Origin: Dryas octopetala
Taxonomy: Eukaryota; Streptophyta; Magnoliopsida; Rosales; Rosaceae
DNA length: 64,000 bases
Direction of reading: 5' to 3'
Assembly: GCA_963921425.1 (NCBI GenBank)
Contig: OY992832.1
Coordinates: forward strand, 3,596,001 to 3,660,000
In this document: positions 25,478 through 38,139 of the stretch, piece after piece
Layout of the letters: each line of letters starts with the position of its first letter
How positions within the stretch are numbered: the first letter of the stretch is position 1
Notes under the pieces: generated by a model
What the model saw: the letters and a program-made list of their open reading frames with translations, nothing else
What the model was told of the DNA's origin: nothing
The model's database searches: none
Position numbers and translations under genes: made by a program

Positions 25478-28400
25478 TATAATAAGGTTCTATCTTGGAA
25501 TCCTATCATGAGTGGACCAGTGGTCAAGCAAAATAGTCCTATAGGCGAAGAAGATAGAAAGATATATTTGAGCTAGCTAGCTCATTGAGTAGCATGGGCT
25601 GACTATCTATTTCTTTACATCACTTTATTTTAAATTGGGTTCCCTATTCTTAATTTAATAAAAATGGCTAAAAAATTATCGTGATTTTTTTTCTTTTCTT
25701 AATGTCCAACGTAGAGTAGGTAGATTTCAGACATGTTTTTCATAAGGCAAATATTGTTGCTCACATTTTGGAAGGTACAGGTCATTTTCTTGAAAATAGT
25801 GTCATTTATTTATCTGTGTTGATATTGTAGTAATTTTCAAAAGGATATTGTTTTAGAGTTTAAAATTTAATCATTTAAGTTGTTATGATCATTAGTCACT
25901 AAATTCTATTTACCAAATGATGTCACAGTGTTCTATATTCAAATTTGAGCAATTCTTCTAATTAGGGTTTACTATTATTTTGAGAATGGATGCTTCTCGA
26001 TCAAGAAAAAAAACACACAAGTATGCATCTTATCCTTGTGGCTTTCGTTGGAGATTTTGCTTATTCTCCCACAATAAATATACCCACAACCAAAGCAAAT
26101 TCCCCCATAACCAATGGTTGAAAGCAATTCAATTCCCTCTTTATTTATTTGATTAATGTCCCAGTTTTATTCTGCTAAGTGCTAACTAACTCATTCTTTT
26201 CTTCATTTTTACCCCATGCCTTTCGACAAAGGGCAAGGTTCAATTCTTCAATAACAATAAACAACAACAGCAGCCTTCATAATTGATATTGTAGCAAAAG
26301 CCATCATTAGAGTTAAGGATCAAATTATGCCTTGTGGACATCTCTCTCTTTCTCTTTCTCTTTCTCTTTCTCTCTCTTTAATATTATTGAAGTGGCAGAA
26401 TCCTGCCAATCAAAAAATAGTACTCTTGCCTTTTCTATCATGATATATATCATCCACTCGGATGAAATGATATGTATGAATTTATCTGAAGATAACATAA
26501 ATATATATATATGTCGAATTTGAAAGAAAGATCTTTATAACATGCCTCATCACCCTCCAGATATATAAAATATAAGATTAATTACAAATAAGTCAATATA
26601 AAAAATATAATACAAATATAGAAAAAAAGATCCTAGAAAATATAGAAAGATCCACCATCTATGATATTATTAGTCATCACATTGGAAGTCCCTTAATTTG
26701 ATGAGTTTGATAGTGACTTACAAAGATAATTGAAGACAGCGGTTGCATGCAATTATCTTATACATATGATATTATATTGTAAATGGTACGTGTACATAAT
26801 ATTTATTGGTGGCCAACTTGGAGTAAAAGATATTTAATTAGCCACAAAATATGATTTGAGAGGACTTTTCTTTTTCACATGTTTCAATCGAACTTGAAGG
26901 CTATAGCTATCTTCCTCTTTCTTTCCTCACCAGCCGATCCAATCCCCCCACTAGTTGGTACAATGGTTACATTATTGTAAAGGAATGTTCCCAAAATTAG
27001 CAAAGCTTTTTGCATGCTCATCCCAATTCAGCATGTTTGGGTATGCATGCCATCCAAATCATAAAGTTTTTGTTTTAGCGGCTTGGATTTTGTGGATTTC
27101 AGTAGTTTACGCATGCATGGATGATTGACAAATATTGATATGTAAGTTTTACGCTGAATTGTACATCTATCGACGACTAGAAATTGCTCATACACATGTG
27201 GGCGATCAAAATCTAGATCATTTCTATTTAAAAAATAATAATAATAATAATTTTCAACTTAAGTCGTTTACGTACACTAAACTCATTGTGACGTACTACT
27301 GGTACCTGACCCGGTCGGCTCGACAATTTTGCAAACCCAAGAGTTGTGTATATTATTATTAACCCAAACAAATGAGAGAATCCTTATATTTCTAATGGAC
27401 AATGTAGCTAGGCTATAAACTAAGGATTGCCAAGAGATCGACGTGAATCAAATCTCAGCAACTGACATTTTAAGAATATAGTTAAGATACCAAGTATCAT
27501 TGTCAACAGATCTATCAAGATGGTTTCTTCAAGGAATGGTTTTCCCTACAAGGACAAAACACCAAAAAGATTTTAACTTATTTGCATTTGGTATTTTGGT
27601 TGTTCTACTTGTCTTAATATTGCATGTTCAGCGAAAAAACCATTGAGTTTGTAATACACGACTGATATCAGAAATTGAAAAATACTAAAATAAACAGAGA
27701 ATCCTTTTCCACTTACAAGTCCCAAGAATCCTAAGAACAATATTTATTTTGTTGATTTCTTTGTTAGAGAATGGAACAATTAAGAGTGTGGACTGTGTGG
27801 GTCAAAGATGATTTGCAAATGGGAAAGCTGATTTGGTTGTAACTTGTACGCTAACATCAACCCAGGCCATATAATGACATTTTGGAATTAGATTCCATGA
27901 ATGGAATCCATGTTAAAGATTCATTGGTCCAGAATATACCAACCATTAAAATTTTATTGGTATCCAAATTGGTTGCATTTTTTAATTTTGCTCATAGTCC
28001 TGAGACAACCAAGTTGTATGCTTAGAATGGAAAATATAATATAGAAAACTAGAAATCAATCCAATTCCGGCATGGACCCCATTACATGTCTGGTCAAGAA
28101 TTGAACAGGGACTTTGCTTAGGTTATCAAACAAGTGAAATCGTCTAAATTGTTGGCTAGCAAATTTATTAACATTTTGTTCTAGAAGAAATTGACGGTGG
28201 GCTCTAAACAAAACCCAGATGATCATTTTAAATTTAATTCTAACGACTATAATGAGGGGGAAAGAAAGCTACGGCCTGGCATAGTTGGCCGAATTCAATG
28301 TACAAGTGACTAGTCTTTTCTGTTGATAGAAGTGAAGCGATTTTGGCAAGTCTTAGACTCGAACGTTTTAGGACTATTAGGGATAGGCCCAGATCCTCCT

Positions 28401-28976
28401 TTAGTAATACTGTAATACTATTACATAGCCCAAATCCTCCATAAGAGTTACATGGGTACACGCAAGGTGAAGAGCTTTGGGACTGTGTAAAGAAGGTATT
28501 GAGGTCCAGCTTCTTCTCCATTTCCCCACCTTCAGCCTATATATTTTACTCTCATTGAAGGGAATCATAGTTCACAGTTTCATAATTCACCGTGCTGATA
28601 GATCATTAAGGATTAACGATTGTCAAGCTATTGCATTGTTTATTATTATATTAGAGGGAATCGTACGCTCAACTTATCCTAATCCTAACCCATTACCCTG
28701 CTCACCATCACAACTTGGGCTAATCCCAAGGGCTTGTCAAGCTATTACATTTCATCATATTGTTAACAAATCACAAAAGATACACATGTATAAGTTGTAA
28801 ATTTACATGAGCTAGAAGAAGTATTTCTCCCAATCTATACCTTCCAAAGGCTTGTCCTGTTGCTCCAAATACTGGAATATACAAGAAGCAAGTGGAGAAT
28901 GCTCTTTTTCTTTGGTGGAATGCAGACAACTATGCAAGGCCACTGGAATCTGGACTATTAATAGGCATTGAGACTT

Positions 28977-29121
28977 TTATGGTCTTGATACTAGAAACTC
29001 CTTCACATTCTGTAGAATGCCTTTATCATATGGATTCTTGAACCTAATACTCGTGAAGCTTTGCCCTGGATGGGAAGAAATTCAGATATCATATTGAGCA
29101 TATAGATTGTAAAATACATAC

Positions 29122-29166
<45 letters not shown>

Positions 29167-31390
29167 GATCCAGAATTGGTGCTGCAACATGCATTTACCT
29201 GGCTGAGGGTGAACAGCATGTTGGAACTCTGGATACATCTTCCAGTTTATCTTGAAAAACAAAAAACAAAAACAAAAAGGAACATGTTAAAAGAGTCTAT
29301 ATTTCAACTCAATTCTCTTTTCTTGTATTATCTGTTTACCATTGAGGAACTTACCCACTCATCAGTTCTGATGTTGAAGCATACACAATATATATGCCAT
29401 ATCACAAACACCGCCTGTGCATACACCAATGGACGCTATTATGCTTATGAAGCTTCCTAAAGATCACTCAGAAAGGAGCAGAACTCATAAGAAAGCATTA
29501 GTGATGCAAACCTGCCATGCCAGTTGGAGAATGGTGAACAGAATTGTGCTAACAGCTAAATTTTCAGAAAGAGTGTGCTACACAATAGATTTAAAAGAGT
29601 TGTGTAAGTTGCAGAGGCATAGATAACTTATGTTCTGAGTAACTTGATATTGAAGTGTCACAAAAAAGCCACACTGTTAATTTGATAAAGTTGGGTAAGT
29701 TGCAGGGTGCAATGACCTACCTCTGAACTAGGTCTATCTAAAATCCCAGATCTGAAAGCAACTGTGAAAATAGTACAGGAATTCCAAAATGAATAAAAGA
29801 ATAACCAAACTAATTTTCAAAAGACACTGAACAAGAAAACAAAAGATTGTCTATAACTTGGAACCAGAATCTGTCACATGCCCACGGCAAGAATGTTAGC
29901 TTACAGAGTGATGAGCACACTAGATAAGAAGCTTCGGTACTGATGAATCCAAAAAGAAGAACTAGGAATAGGAGATGATTCTTATGGCCTGCACAGCAAT
30001 GGTATCAAATGACTATCAATCATTAACTACTATAGAGTACACAACCAACATGAAAATCAGTTGCAGGCCAACTTAGAAAGGAAATTACATATGATATGAT
30101 TCTTTTGACTGGCTAGCTTGAACTTCAAATATAACTTACATGGAGAATACTATTAGACACAGAATTGTTATTACCTATACAGTTCCCAAAAGCAGGACAA
30201 TGGTGGTCAAGAGCCTTTATGTATGCCTTGCAGCTCCTGCAATATCTTACCCTTGAACCCAAACCAGAACCCTGAGAAAGACAAGAACATGACCAGCATC
30301 TGGGTTACAATATCTATGATAACAGAGCTGTTGTATTCTTTAACGGAAAATGTTATATCATTATACAATTTGACATATTATATTATCAACTGCCAATCTT
30401 TATCGCACATCCAAACAAAAATCAACTTATCAATAGTTCAAGTTTGATAGTATGCCAACATAACATGTACACCGAAGAAATGGAGAGAATGGAAATTATT
30501 ACTTGAGTTGATTCATGGCATAAACCACTTGTCAAAACCTCAAAGTCCTACACGAGTAAGAATGCCATTAACTAACAGCATTACACTATACACTGAATAC
30601 AATTGATTAGCTAAAGTTCCCGTTTGTTTCTACAGAAAATAGTTTTGCAAAAAGAGAAAAAGCGTTTCCTCAAAATTTACTTTCAGTCAAAAGAAATGGA
30701 ACCCAAGTTAAAAATTTTGAACCTGATCATGGTTATCAACTTGAGAAACTGAACTCTCAAGAGGTTGGTCTGAAGGAGCAGACCCATGCGCTACCCAGCC
30801 AGGGTCACTTGTAAGAATACTGCCATTAACAACACGCCTGTCACTGTTAGTAGCTGTCAATTTAGATTGGGTTGGTGAGCAAATTAGCAAAGTGGAGCTT
30901 AAAACTACCAACAACAACAACAACCTATAGAGACCAATGACGAGGAACACAACCTCACAGTTGAAAACGGTGTCGTTCAGTTGTGGCACAGCTGCAGCAG
31001 TCACATCGATCATTGTTCAAATTTGCTCAACAACCAAAATAAACATTCATGTGTAGCATTATAGCATCCATGGTGAAGTTAATTAAGCTGACCTTGTCTG
31101 ATAACGGAGACGTAAAAGCCCCAAATGAAGAGAATGTTGAAGAAAACGAAAGCTGGCGCGGAAGCGCGTAGTTTGAGAAGCTTTCTTCTGCAGCATCCCC
31201 CAAAACCCAGAAGCAGCAGAAGCAGAAGAGCTGAGAGAACGAGTTGGGTGAGGAAGGAGAAGGCGGAGAAGAAGCGAGGGACCAAAGAGAGGACGAGTTG
31301 AGTGAGGAAGACGAAGATACAGGACACTATACAACGACCGATTGATTTGGACCGACCCGGACGCTTTCTCAGATCCTCTGTTTCAAGCAT
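28977..31390 (-). CDS. DHHC-type protein S-acyltransferase, nine exons
   Basis: Integral membrane enzyme that would transfer palmitate to cysteines of target proteins. Minus-strand exons: 31390-31093, 30991-30723, 30271-30175, 29988 to about 29905, 29761-29721, 29577-29512, 29414-29355, 29250-29199 and 29065-28977; frames join to 351 residues. Hydrophobic segments lie at about residues 17-38, 44-66, 79-97 and 107-136, then the DPG motif (TSDPGW, 162-164), the catalytic DHHC at 211-214 in ALDHHCPAFGNCIG, and two more helices (HLLFLVLLFGF; VFVIWHIYCVCF). The C-terminus is WINWKMYPEFQ...NPYDKGILQN. The cysteine-rich domain is short: no first zinc knuckle is present and the usual DHHCPW is DHHCPA. 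I recall relatives of this type in plants but cannot assign a PAT number. Intron 8 holds a TA/TG microsatellite. Confidence 0.88.
29118..29166. repeat. TA/TG compound microsatellite
   Basis: About ten TA units followed by about 14 TG units. It lies in the last intron of the DHHC gene, between the exons ending at 29199 and starting at 29065. Confidence 0.9.
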
Positions 31391-31777
31391 GTTTTCGGAT
31401 TCATACTCAAGTGTCTGCTAGGATGTGAAATGTATGTAAGAAAAGGACCAGCCTGGGATATGGGCTCTTAAAATCAGGAGGCCCATCAAGGATGTTGGGC
31501 TCAAATGGCCATGTCCAACCCAAATTAGGCGAGGAAACTGTTTACACTTCACTTATTACATAAGTTCATCATTGATTACTATTTATACCAAACAATAAAG
31601 ATGCAATAAGATAGTGAGTTTCAACAATTTTAATCGAGTTAATTACACAAATATCTTATAAGACTTAGATCATGTAACTTAAATGTTAAACTTTCCGAAA
31701 ATTACGATACATTTGTTGATTGAGTTTTGATTTTGGTTGCACAAATACGCAATACATCAACAATCAAATATTTCTAA
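31391..31777. other. Upstream flank of the DHHC gene
   Basis: No coding region. This is the proximal promoter and 5' UTR of the minus-strand DHHC gene; no unambiguous TATA box was identified. Confidence 0.4.
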
Positions 31778-32269
31778 GGCTTATTCACATCATTGCCCTT
31801 TATAAGATACATTTTTTCTCATTTTGCCCCCTGAAACTTAAATCTTCTCAAATTGCCACTTGAACTTCACACAGTTGTTGCAAAAGACCCTATGCCGTCA
31901 ACTTTGTCAATTTTTCCATTAATAGCTGACATGACACCTATATGGCATGAGTGAGACTTTTTTTTAGTTATGTAAGATCCATGTGGACAAAAAAAAAAAA
32001 ATTTTTTTTAACTAAAAAATAATAAGATCCATGTCAATTTTTTATAATTTTTAGTGTTTACATGGATGTTACATAACTAGTAAAAGGTCCTACATATGCC
32101 ATATAGGTGCCACATCAGCTTTTTTAACGGAAAAATTGACAGAGTTGACGACATATGATCTTTTGCAACAACTGTTTGAAATTCAGGTGACAAACTAAAA
32201 AGATTTAAATTTCAGAAGGTAAAGTGAAAAAAAAGTATATCTTACAGGAAGTAATGGTATGAATAAGCT
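31778..32269. mobile_element. Mutator-type foldback MITE, 492 bp, 9-bp TSD
   Basis: Left end GGCTTATTCACATCATTGCC pairs with the inverted right end AGCTTATTCATACCATTACT, and the arms stay complementary for about 200 bases (for example GCCGTCAACTTTGTCAATTT against AATTGACAGAGTTGACG). TATTTCTAA flanks both sides (31769-31777 and 32270-32278). A 9-bp duplication with long inverted arms points to a Mutator-like MITE. There is no ORF. Confidence 0.8.
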
Positions 32270-32639
32270 TATTTCTAAATACCAAAATGGACCCTAAACA
32301 ATAACTTGAGGATAAGTTAATTGCGACCCAAGCTAAAAATTATATGTGGTTATAATGATTTTTGAAAAGTTGGGTTTCATTGCATAGTCGAAGAAGAAAT
32401 GTAAATTTTAACAAGCAAATTAGATAGGCTGGCAAAATATGGTAAGTGACAAGATGAAGAATTAAAGCAATTTGTAAAAATTGAATATTAAGCTTAGACT
32501 AAAATGAACAAATTGGCAAGTCGGTCCTCATTATCCCTTTTAAAAAGAATCAAATCAGCAAAAGTAGAAAAGGAGAAAATAAATTTGGACTACTAAAAAC
32601 TCCAAAACCAAAACCAAAAAGAAAAAGAGAAAGAAATCA

Positions 32640-33580
32640 ATAGTTTGCACGTGTGTGACAATTCATTTCTTACGTGTGGATTTTTCCTTTTATTTTCGTT
32701 CGTTGTCGGATGTATCACAGCGTTGTCCAATCAAACTAAACTAGGGTGAGATAAGACGGTCCTCACACACGCGTGACAAAAACAGTTCCCACGGGATTTA
32801 AGACTTTAAGGGAAAGGCCGTTGCGCTAAACACCAAGCTTCGTTACCAGGCATCTGAGCTGTCCTTACGGCGGGTCACATGCACCTCCATCACCCCCTGC
32901 CACTGTCTAATGTCTCCTGCCCCACACGCGGGACCCACACGTGCGACGGTGCATATAATAAAAGAGTTTCACAGTATTCCTCCTAGATGCACCAGTATCA
33001 TGAGAGATCCTTCATCGACGGCTCTGATTCGTTCGTTCCCAACTCCAATACCGGATCACGCCACGTCGGACAGTACACACGTCCACCATGTGCCGCGGTT
33101 CTCGCCTCGTGGGAACCACTTCCTTTTCACCTAAAACAAGCTGGGGCCCACTTCGTTCTCGGGGACTCTTTCCCCGTCTTCCATCCGACGGCTGGAGGCT
33201 CTTTAACCGAGTGAGCTGATAAGCGCCGAGCCACGGAGCCGCCCAGTCCGGCCACGACACGAGTCGCTGTGGTGACGGTCTGGCTTTTCCATTCCACCAC
33301 CCACCCGGTTCATGTGGCCCACGTGTATATGCTACTCTGATATGGCAGGGTTTGAGTACAGCCTGGCACTGGATAGGGATCGTACGTCTCAGAATTCCCC
33401 TGGGTTTGCCACGTGGATGGTTCAGATTTATCCTCTGTGAAATAGTCAGGCCATACTGTTGTAGACATGTAGTAGTAGTACCAGCGGCAGCAACCACTTT
33501 TCCCATTTTAGGTCCGTTTGGATGTTGTCTGTTTACCACTTGCTGGTTAGCTGTGATCAACCCCAGCAGAACACGTGGAG
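32640..33580. promoter_or_regulatory. GC-rich G-box island without a gene
   Basis: A block far richer in G+C than its surroundings. It holds five exact CACGTG G-boxes (32648, 32938, 33320, 33410, 33572) and further ACGTG or CCACGTC words. TATAATAAAA at about 32953-32962 lies 10 bases after one G-box on the plus strand. Open frames of 75 residues (plus, from 32987) and 182 residues (minus, 33560-33012) have no recognisable family and look like by-products of composition. It may be a distal regulatory region, a promoter of a non-coding RNA, or the remains of a lost gene. Confidence 0.5.
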
Positions 33581-36500
33581 TCTCTTTTTATTTTTTTAAA
33601 TGATAATATATCTATTTTTTAATGAATTTTTAATACAGAGACTATTAGTAATTTGAATTTTTTAATATTATTAATCTTAAGTATTATTTGTTTTATTTTG
33701 AAAAAAGGGATGTAATTTGAATGCATTATAACTTATAAGTAATTCTATCACTTTTTAAATTGAACTACTCAACAACCATAATCTTAAGTCTATTTGAAAG
33801 TGAGAAATTATAAAATAAGAAAATAAAGGATTAAGTCAATTTTTTTAATTGATATAGTTTTTCTTTTTACTATTAATAGAGTTGTTACTCTTTCCTCATG
33901 ATATTATTTATTACTCTTAAAAGGGGTACTATTTTTTGACTATTATTGTGTTGTACTGTTGTGTGTTGTATTGCACTATTGCATTATTGCTTAACTAATT
34001 AACGACCATTTGGCAATGAGGTGATTTATTGCTCGTATAATTTGTTTTAAGTCTCTGTAACCAAATAGATTAAAAACGCCTAGCTTGTCACATTTCATCG
34101 ACAAAAAAATGTCACATAAAAAGAACATAGTTTAATTAGTTATAATGGAACTTCAACTATAAGGACACAGTCTCTTGATTATTGGTACAGAGACCAACTT
34201 CACTAAGAAATGTCAGCAGTGGAGGACTAATACCAACATAAACAGACTACAGAGGGTCAGCAGTGGAGGATTAAGTACCGTACCCAAGAAAAAAGAACAA
34301 AAAAAATATATAAAGAAAATAAAAGGAGGACTTTTACTGTCACATGCAGAAGTTATTTATAATTTGCTCATCTGTACAGAACTATAAATAAAATATGTTG
34401 TTCTAAAAGTATCTTTTTCTAGGTGCAAATTAAAAAGTATCTTGATTCTTTGCAGTTCTTGCACAAAGAACATCAAATATCTCTGAGATTCCTTTTGAAT
34501 AACAAATTAAAAAAAAAAATTTAGAGTTCAGTCTATTTTATGAGTCTTTTTTAGACTAAAATCGGTAATAATTTAGGATTTATAATTAAGTTCTTTTATT
34601 TTTCTTCTTTGACGGCTTTATGTTAGGTTTTAACTCGGAGATTTTGGGCGGAACATGCAGCCTCTACAAAGCCCACTCTATACCCTAAGAGGGGAAACAC
34701 CCTTCAAATAAGGGGAAATACCCTTCAAATCGGAAGATGACTTTATTATAAATTAAAAAGATTTTCTTACTAATTATCTCTTTAAAAAATACAAAACTTT
34801 AATATATACACATGTATTTAATTGATATTCCCACAATCTTATCAATAATTCATGCATACTAGCTAGTTGTCATTGTTTAAATTGCTTGTAGGAATGATTG
34901 CCGTTCTTTTTGGATATCACATATTAGCATATGTTGTCTTCCACTTGTAATTAATTAGTACAAATTGTCCTTATTTTATTTTTAATTTTAACTTTAAGTT
35001 GTGTTTTGAAGTGCTTTTGATAATGCTAAAAGAAATATCGGATAATCAAAACTAATTTTAGAGTTAGGAAAACACTTTAGTGCTTTTGAATGAAGAAGTA
35101 CTTATTAATAGATGATTTATAGAAAGCGTTACCAAGTCAATGCGTAGGAAATCAATTTAACTTTAAATAATATATGTTGTTACATATATGTTAATTTCGA
35201 ATGAAAGTGCCACTAACAAAAACATTATTGAAAAAAAAATGGTTCCTACATAGATAATCACACGAAAAACACATTTAATAGCTAGCTTGGCCCCCTTTTG
35301 TCGACTCGTCCTTTCACTCTTGTACATTTGTCCCAAGGACAAGTCTCACCCAAACACAAGAAAGTAAAATTTCCAAGAAGTGTATCTATCACAATCCCTA
35401 TTATTTAGTATTGTATTGCATTAGACAGTTGAGATTGTCCACATATAAAATAGAATAATTGGAATTGGGAAGTGGTCGACTTGTTTACGCGTATGGTACA
35501 TATATATGACATTATGTCATTATCAAATTAAAGAAGTAGCTAGGACTTGCTGGGTATTTGGTATATGTCCCATCTTTGTAGGAGCAGTCTGTCATATGCC
35601 ATTATTGGAATTTGGCTCTCCAATTTCCATCTATGCATGGCTAGCTAGCAAACAATTCATTATTATTCCACTTTTCCCCAGCATGGATATTTCGTGTACC
35701 AACTTGCAAGAAGATGTTGCCTCTTTGGCTTCACTTGCCGGCATCATGTTTGCCTAATTGCCTCATGCTTCCTACAAGATATGATATTGATATCAAGTTG
35801 ACGTTAGGTCGGCACTCGGCATTATCTTCTTTATTAGTCTTTCGCCAAATTTCCTTTAAATGGGAATTAACTTATGTAACAAGTGTATATATATTATCTC
35901 TCGTAATACTCTCTAGTATATATGCTAGATGAATTATTTATATAATTATTACTATAATTATTACATGTAAGTTTTTTTTTTTTTTTTTTTTTTTTAAGTT
36001 ACACTATATGAATATGAGCATCACCCAAAAACACAACAAAGAATACAATCCAATGCTCAATTTTTCTTTTTGATGTTTTGATATTGTGCTTAAAGCTAGT
36101 TAAGGGTTGAACGTTTTGAATTGAAAATTCTATATTTAGTTTATATTGAACAAATAATTAAAAAGAAATCTAAGACAACATACTTTGAGACATAAACATA
36201 AAATAAACACTGTACAAAATCAGTAGAGGATCCACAATCAAAAAGCAAACCAACAATGTGAAAATTTTGAAACACAAGCCTACGAACTTGTTAATTACTA
36301 GAATAAACTAGAGTAGTGAACAACCAAAAAGAGGACAATGACATTTTTGTCCAGTTTGTTGTGTGTGACCATCAATGTGTTTTGCCTTGGAGACAAAATG
36401 ATATTATGTAAGAACTAAAGAGAGTTTGGAATGCTAAAAGGAAAATTAGATTATTGATGAACTTTAATTGAAAGGACAATGCTAATTATGAGAGGTTCCT

Positions 36501-38008
36501 TTGATATTGTTTTTTAGAAATACTTTTATCGAAACCACTTATGCTAATAAGTACATATAAATTTTTATAAAAATTTTAGATTGTTCATGCAAAGACACTT
36601 GAAAGTGTTTCAAGAGGAACATGTGCTTCTAAAAAATTTTTTTAAAAGTATTTTTATAAACTAAAAACACTTTTATTTATTTTTGTCAAGCACTATTAAA
36701 AATATTTTTACTAATCTAAAAGTGCTTTTGAGTTTTGACAGTTCTAAAAATAGTGCCAAACGTACTATAATATATTGAAATATATATATATATATATTTG
36801 GTAAATATATTGAAAGATATATTGAAACAGACACATCAATTATCAATTGTGCTTGTAGTTGTTGTTTGTAGAACGTTGACTGTTGCCCACTATGGTATCT
36901 TTTGGGTAGTGTTCTAATATAATTCTCTGGGATTCTTTTTAATGAAATCAAATTAGATACCTTTCCTTATTATTCTGGATTTACTTTGATAACCACGTTA
37001 TATATGCCAAGATTGAATCAATCTTACTTTACTTTGACCTCGTTTGATTTTCTGTTTGACTTACCTTCTTTTTCCCATCATCCCATTATTTTAGCTTTGG
37101 TTTTTTCCTTTTCCGCCGTAAAAAATTTGACTTTTTAACTTTCCAAAATATCCTTAAATCTGAAATACAACTATACAATTGGTCATTCCAAACATAACCA
37201 AAACTAACACTTGGTACATTGTATTAAGCTTTACTATACATCATTGTACTCAACAGTATTGTACTATACAAATACAAAAATATAAATCATACGGTTTGTT
37301 TTAAAACCTTAAAAATGTCACACATTATAATAACATTTAGTTTAATACAATTCGATACAATCTAATAAAGTGCACCAATTAAAATTGTTTTGAGTCTTTT
37401 AACAAGTAAAACCATGATATATATAACTCATTTAATAATTTGTTTTTTGCAAAATAGTTCCAAAGGACCAAAATTGAAATGAAATTTTTTTTGGGTGTAT
37501 ATTTGATATTCTTTTGGATTTTTGTCTAATATTGTTTTGTTAGTGAAATATATTTTTCAGTAGTGCACTAGTACTAGATATTTCACATTTTTTTCTTAAT
37601 TTACATGACATTTACATATTAAACACTAAAAAATAAAACTTAAAATAAAAAATAAAAAATACCCTATTTTACTAATGACACATGAGATAAAATAAAAATG
37701 TTAAGAAAAAAAAGTTGAAACAATTAACATTATTTAATATTGTTTTACACTGGTAGCTGAGTTGGTGGAAATTACCCGCGGTAGTTAAACCGAATAAACG
37801 GACCGCCCGCCTACCATAACATACGAAACCAACCAACGAAGAACTCCAGCCAAGTGACCCAAGTCGACCAAGTCCACGAGTCCAACAACACAAACACCCA
37901 AACCATGTGCGGTTAATTCCCAACCCAAGCCACCCAACCATGGTTTGAAAGCTGATTCACACACACTGAGCCGCGCTTCATAAAACTCTCTCTCCGCTCG
38001 TCCCCCAC

Positions 38009-38011
<3 letters not shown>
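33581..38011. other. Gene-free AT-rich region and PUB13-like promoter
   Basis: No coding region supported. Present are a T-run of 24 at 35972-35995, a degenerate hAT-like MITE near 36505-36770 and scattered AAAGTGCTTTTG words (34990-35100). The last 300 bases, which become GC-richer, are the probable promoter of the PUB13-like gene. Confidence 0.4.
36505..36770. mobile_element. Degenerate hAT-like MITE
   Basis: Left CTTTGATATTGTTTTTTAGAA and inverted right GTTTGGCACTATTTTTAGAA match loosely, and the interior has AAGTGTTTCAAGAGG, AAGCACTATTAAAAA and AAAAGTGCTTTTGAG words as in the element at 25173. No target duplication was found. Confidence 0.4.

Positions 38012-38043
<32 letters not shown>
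38012..38043. repeat. CT microsatellite in the PUB13-like 5' region
   Basis: About 16 CT units, roughly 100 bases before the start codon and probably inside the 5' UTR. Confidence 0.9.
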
Positions 38044-38045
<2 letters not shown>

Positions 38046-38139
38046 GGGGACGACCGAGACCTGCTTCCCATTTGGCCTTCCGTCAAGTCAAGACGGTGCG
38101 TTTTAGTGAGATCGGCGAAGAGCCAGAGAAAGAGGAGCT

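Larger units (their letters stand above)
21434..28976. other. Gene-free AT-rich region with MITEs
   Basis: No coding region can be supported over 7.5 kb. The first 200 bases are the likely promoter of the XBAT31-like gene. Elements listed separately are at 24282-24475, 24556-24880 and 25173-25477. A TCTTTC-type microsatellite lies at about 26341-26377. The last few hundred bases may hold the 3' UTR of the minus-strand DHHC gene. Confidence 0.45.

Noticed and set aside
28240..28800. Frames of 93-107 residues below the DHHC gene
   Set aside because: No match to the expected C-terminus; the DHHC protein ends cleanly at 28977.
33012..33560. 182-residue open frame on the minus strand
   Set aside because: No recognisable family or domain; it lies in a GC-rich block where long frames arise by composition, and it overlaps plus-strand frames of similar quality.
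35506..35757. 83-residue plus frame
   Set aside because: No motif, no splice partners and no recognisable relatives.
35972..35995. T-run considered as another micro-insertion
   Set aside because: No flanking duplication was found, so it may be a simple T-run.
37672..38045. Minus frames of 86-89 residues before the PUB13-like gene
   Set aside because: They cover promoter and the CT repeat and show no family resemblance.
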